6,173 nucleotides of DNA from Pseudomonadales bacterium (lineage in GTDB: Bacteria; Pseudomonadota; Gammaproteobacteria; Pseudomonadales; Pseudohongiellaceae), in the NCBI GenBank assembly GCA_022360535.1, contig JAKSCP010000434.1, positions 1 to 6,173 of the forward strand, written 5' to 3'. Under the pieces are notes generated by a model. It saw nothing but the letters and a program-made list of their open reading frames with translations. It had not been told where the DNA came from and searched no databases. Of the stretch, positions 5,170 through 6,173 are shown one piece after another. A program made the translations under genes and the position numbers. Numbering within the stretch: the stretch's first letter is position 1; each line of letters begins with the position of its first letter.

Positions 5170-6173
5170 CTAGCTTTTTGCCTGGGTAAGCTCTTTTTCT
5201 GCTTGCGCCTTCTTGCCTTTGATCTCGATCTCTATGTCGTCCGTTGCCGTGACATAGACATCGCCACCATCTGACAATTCACCGAATAGAATGTCTTCAG
5301 CCAGAGATTTCTTCAGCTTCTCCTGAATCAATCTGGCCATCGGTCGGGCTCCCATGGATTCGCTGTAACCATTCTCGACGAACCAGTCTACAGCCAACTC
5401 ATCCACGTGCAGCATGACGTTCTTCTCGTCTAACTGCACCTGTAAATTCACCAGGAACTTATCGACAACAGTACGGATAGTTTCATGGGACAGGCTGCCA
5501 AACTGGATAATGCTATCCAAACGGTTTCTGAATTCAGGAGTAAAGGCTTTCTTGATGATTTCCATACCATCGGTGCTATGGTCTTGCTCCGTAAAACCAA
5601 TAGAAGCTCGCGACATTTCCTGAGCGCCGGCATTAGTCGTCATAACCAGGATCACATTGCGAAAGTCCGCTTTGCGACCATTGTTGTCAGTCAATGTTCC
5701 GTGATCCATCACTTGCAGGAGAAGGTTAAACACATCGGGGTGAGCCTTCTCAATCTCATCAAGTAAAAGCACGCAGTGAGGATTCTTGGTAATCGCCTCG
5801 GTTAGCAGACCGCCTTGGTCAAAACCAACATAACCTGGGGGTGCGCCGATAAGTCTGGAGACCGTATGTCGCTCCATGTATTCAGACATGTCGAAACGAA
5901 CCAACTCGATACCCATTATCTTGGCAAGTTGCCTGCTGACTTCAGTCTTACCCACACCTGTCGGTCCGGCGAACAAGAATGAGCCAATGGGCTTTTCACC
6001 TTCATTCAAACCTGCACGAGAAAGCTTGATGGCTGTAGAAAGCGAATCGATGGCTTCATCTTGTCCAAACACAACCATCTTAAGATTGGTTTCCAGATTC
6101 TTCAGTGCATCAATGTCCGAATTCGACACATGCTTTGGAGGAATCTTGGCAATAGCTGCAACCACCTTTTCCA
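5170..6173 (-). CDS. clpA: ClpA, ATPase subunit of the ClpAP protease, N-terminal part beyond the window
   Basis: ClpA is a hexameric AAA+ unfoldase that feeds substrates, including ClpS-delivered N-degron proteins, into ClpP. Only the last 333 codons are present (about 750 in the whole protein): the second AAA+ domain and C-terminus. The GTG at 6165 is not the start; it lies inside a family-conserved stretch whose frame continues off the right edge. Minus-strand motifs in order are Walker A GPTGVGKT (5967-5944), pore loop GYVG (about 5835-5824), Walker B VLLLDE (5772-5755), sensor 1 TTNAG (about 5640-5626), the ClpP-docking IGF loop (5601-5593) and sensor 2 GARPMAR (about 5352-5332). The IGF loop shows that this is a ClpP partner rather than ClpB. 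The stop is TAG at 5172-5170. It converges on infA; by the gene order in Pseudomonas, clpS should lie just upstream, outside the window. Confidence 0.97.
   Translation of the reverse strand, partial: EKVVAAIAKIPPKHVSNSDIDALKNLETNLKMVVFGQDEAIDSLSTAIKLSRAGLNEGEKPIGSFLFAGPTGVGKTEVSRQLAKIMGIELVRFDMSEYMERHTVSRLIGAPPGYVGFDQGGLLTEAITKNPHCVLLLDEIEKAHPDVFNLLLQVMDHGTLTDNNGRKADFRNVILVMTTNAGAQEMSRASIGFTEQDHSTDGMEIIKKAFTPEFRNRLDSIIQFGSLSHETIRTVVDKFLVNLQVQLDEKNVMLHVDELAVDWFVENGYSESMGARPMARLIQEKLKKSLAEDILFGELSDGGDVYVTATDDIEIEIKGKKAQAEKELTQAKS

Noticed and set aside
5485..5766. A 93-codon plus-strand open frame inside clpA
   Set aside because: It lies opposite the most conserved part of the ClpA D2 domain and is explained by codon bias of the real gene.
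6163..6165. GTG as the start of a 331-residue ClpA-like protein
   Set aside because: The codon lies within a stretch conserved in full-length ClpA, and the frame continues upstream to the window edge, so this is an internal valine.
1..6173. KOPS (GGGNAGGG) and E. coli Chi (GCTGGTGG) sites
   Set aside because: No exact copy of either was seen by eye on either strand; near misses such as CCCTCTCCC at about 130-137 do not fit the consensus.
1..6173. A mobile element, defence island or other accessory system
   Set aside because: All coding space is taken by six core genes in a well-known order, with no transposase, integrase, long terminal repeats or attachment-site duplication.

Overview
The window is an ordinary, densely coded stretch of a gammaproteobacterial core chromosome. 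It holds six protein genes: ftsK (minus strand, cut by the left edge), trxB, aat, bpt and infA (plus strand), and clpA (minus strand, cut by the right edge). From general knowledge, the order ftsK | trxB-aat-bpt-infA | clpA is that of Pseudomonas and its relatives. The E. coli version of this neighbourhood has lrp between ftsK and trxB, cydDC between trxB and aat, a tRNA-Ser gene (serW) near infA, and no bpt; none of these E. coli insertions is seen here. I infer a member of Pseudomonadales, or of the related marine orders once called Cellvibrionales, without naming a genus. No mobile element, CRISPR array, tRNA or rRNA is visible.

Layout. Bases 1-2021 encode, on the minus strand, most of the cell-division DNA translocase FtsK, from its N-terminus to just before the C-terminal DNA-reading domain. 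Bases 2022-2338 are a 317-base divergent intergenic region with a candidate ftsK promoter, weak trxB promoter candidates and three small palindromes. Then follow trxB (2339-3286), aat (3325-4044), bpt (4041-4760, overlapping aat by four bases) and infA (4834-5052), all on the plus strand. trxB, aat and bpt look co-transcribed; infA has a candidate promoter and a strong ribosome binding site of its own. Bases 5053-5169 separate convergent infA and clpA and hold an 11-bp perfect hairpin, probably a two-way terminator. Bases 5170-6173 are the last 333 codons of clpA: the second AAA+ domain and C-terminus.

How the genes work together. Aat and Bpt are the two aminoacyl-tRNA-protein transferases of the bacterial N-degron pathway. 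They attach Leu or Phe to the N-termini of substrate proteins, ClpS recognises these, and ClpA unfolds them into ClpP. The window thus places both tagging enzymes beside the unfoldase; clpS is expected just past the right edge. TrxB (thioredoxin reduction), IF-1 (translation initiation) and FtsK (chromosome segregation at the septum) are housekeeping neighbours.

I see no undescribed system. Points worth a second look are small: a repeat and possible leaderless start at aat, an inverted repeat over the bpt stop and infA promoter area, the convergent hairpin, an unusual residue in FtsK, and an ambiguous ftsK start.
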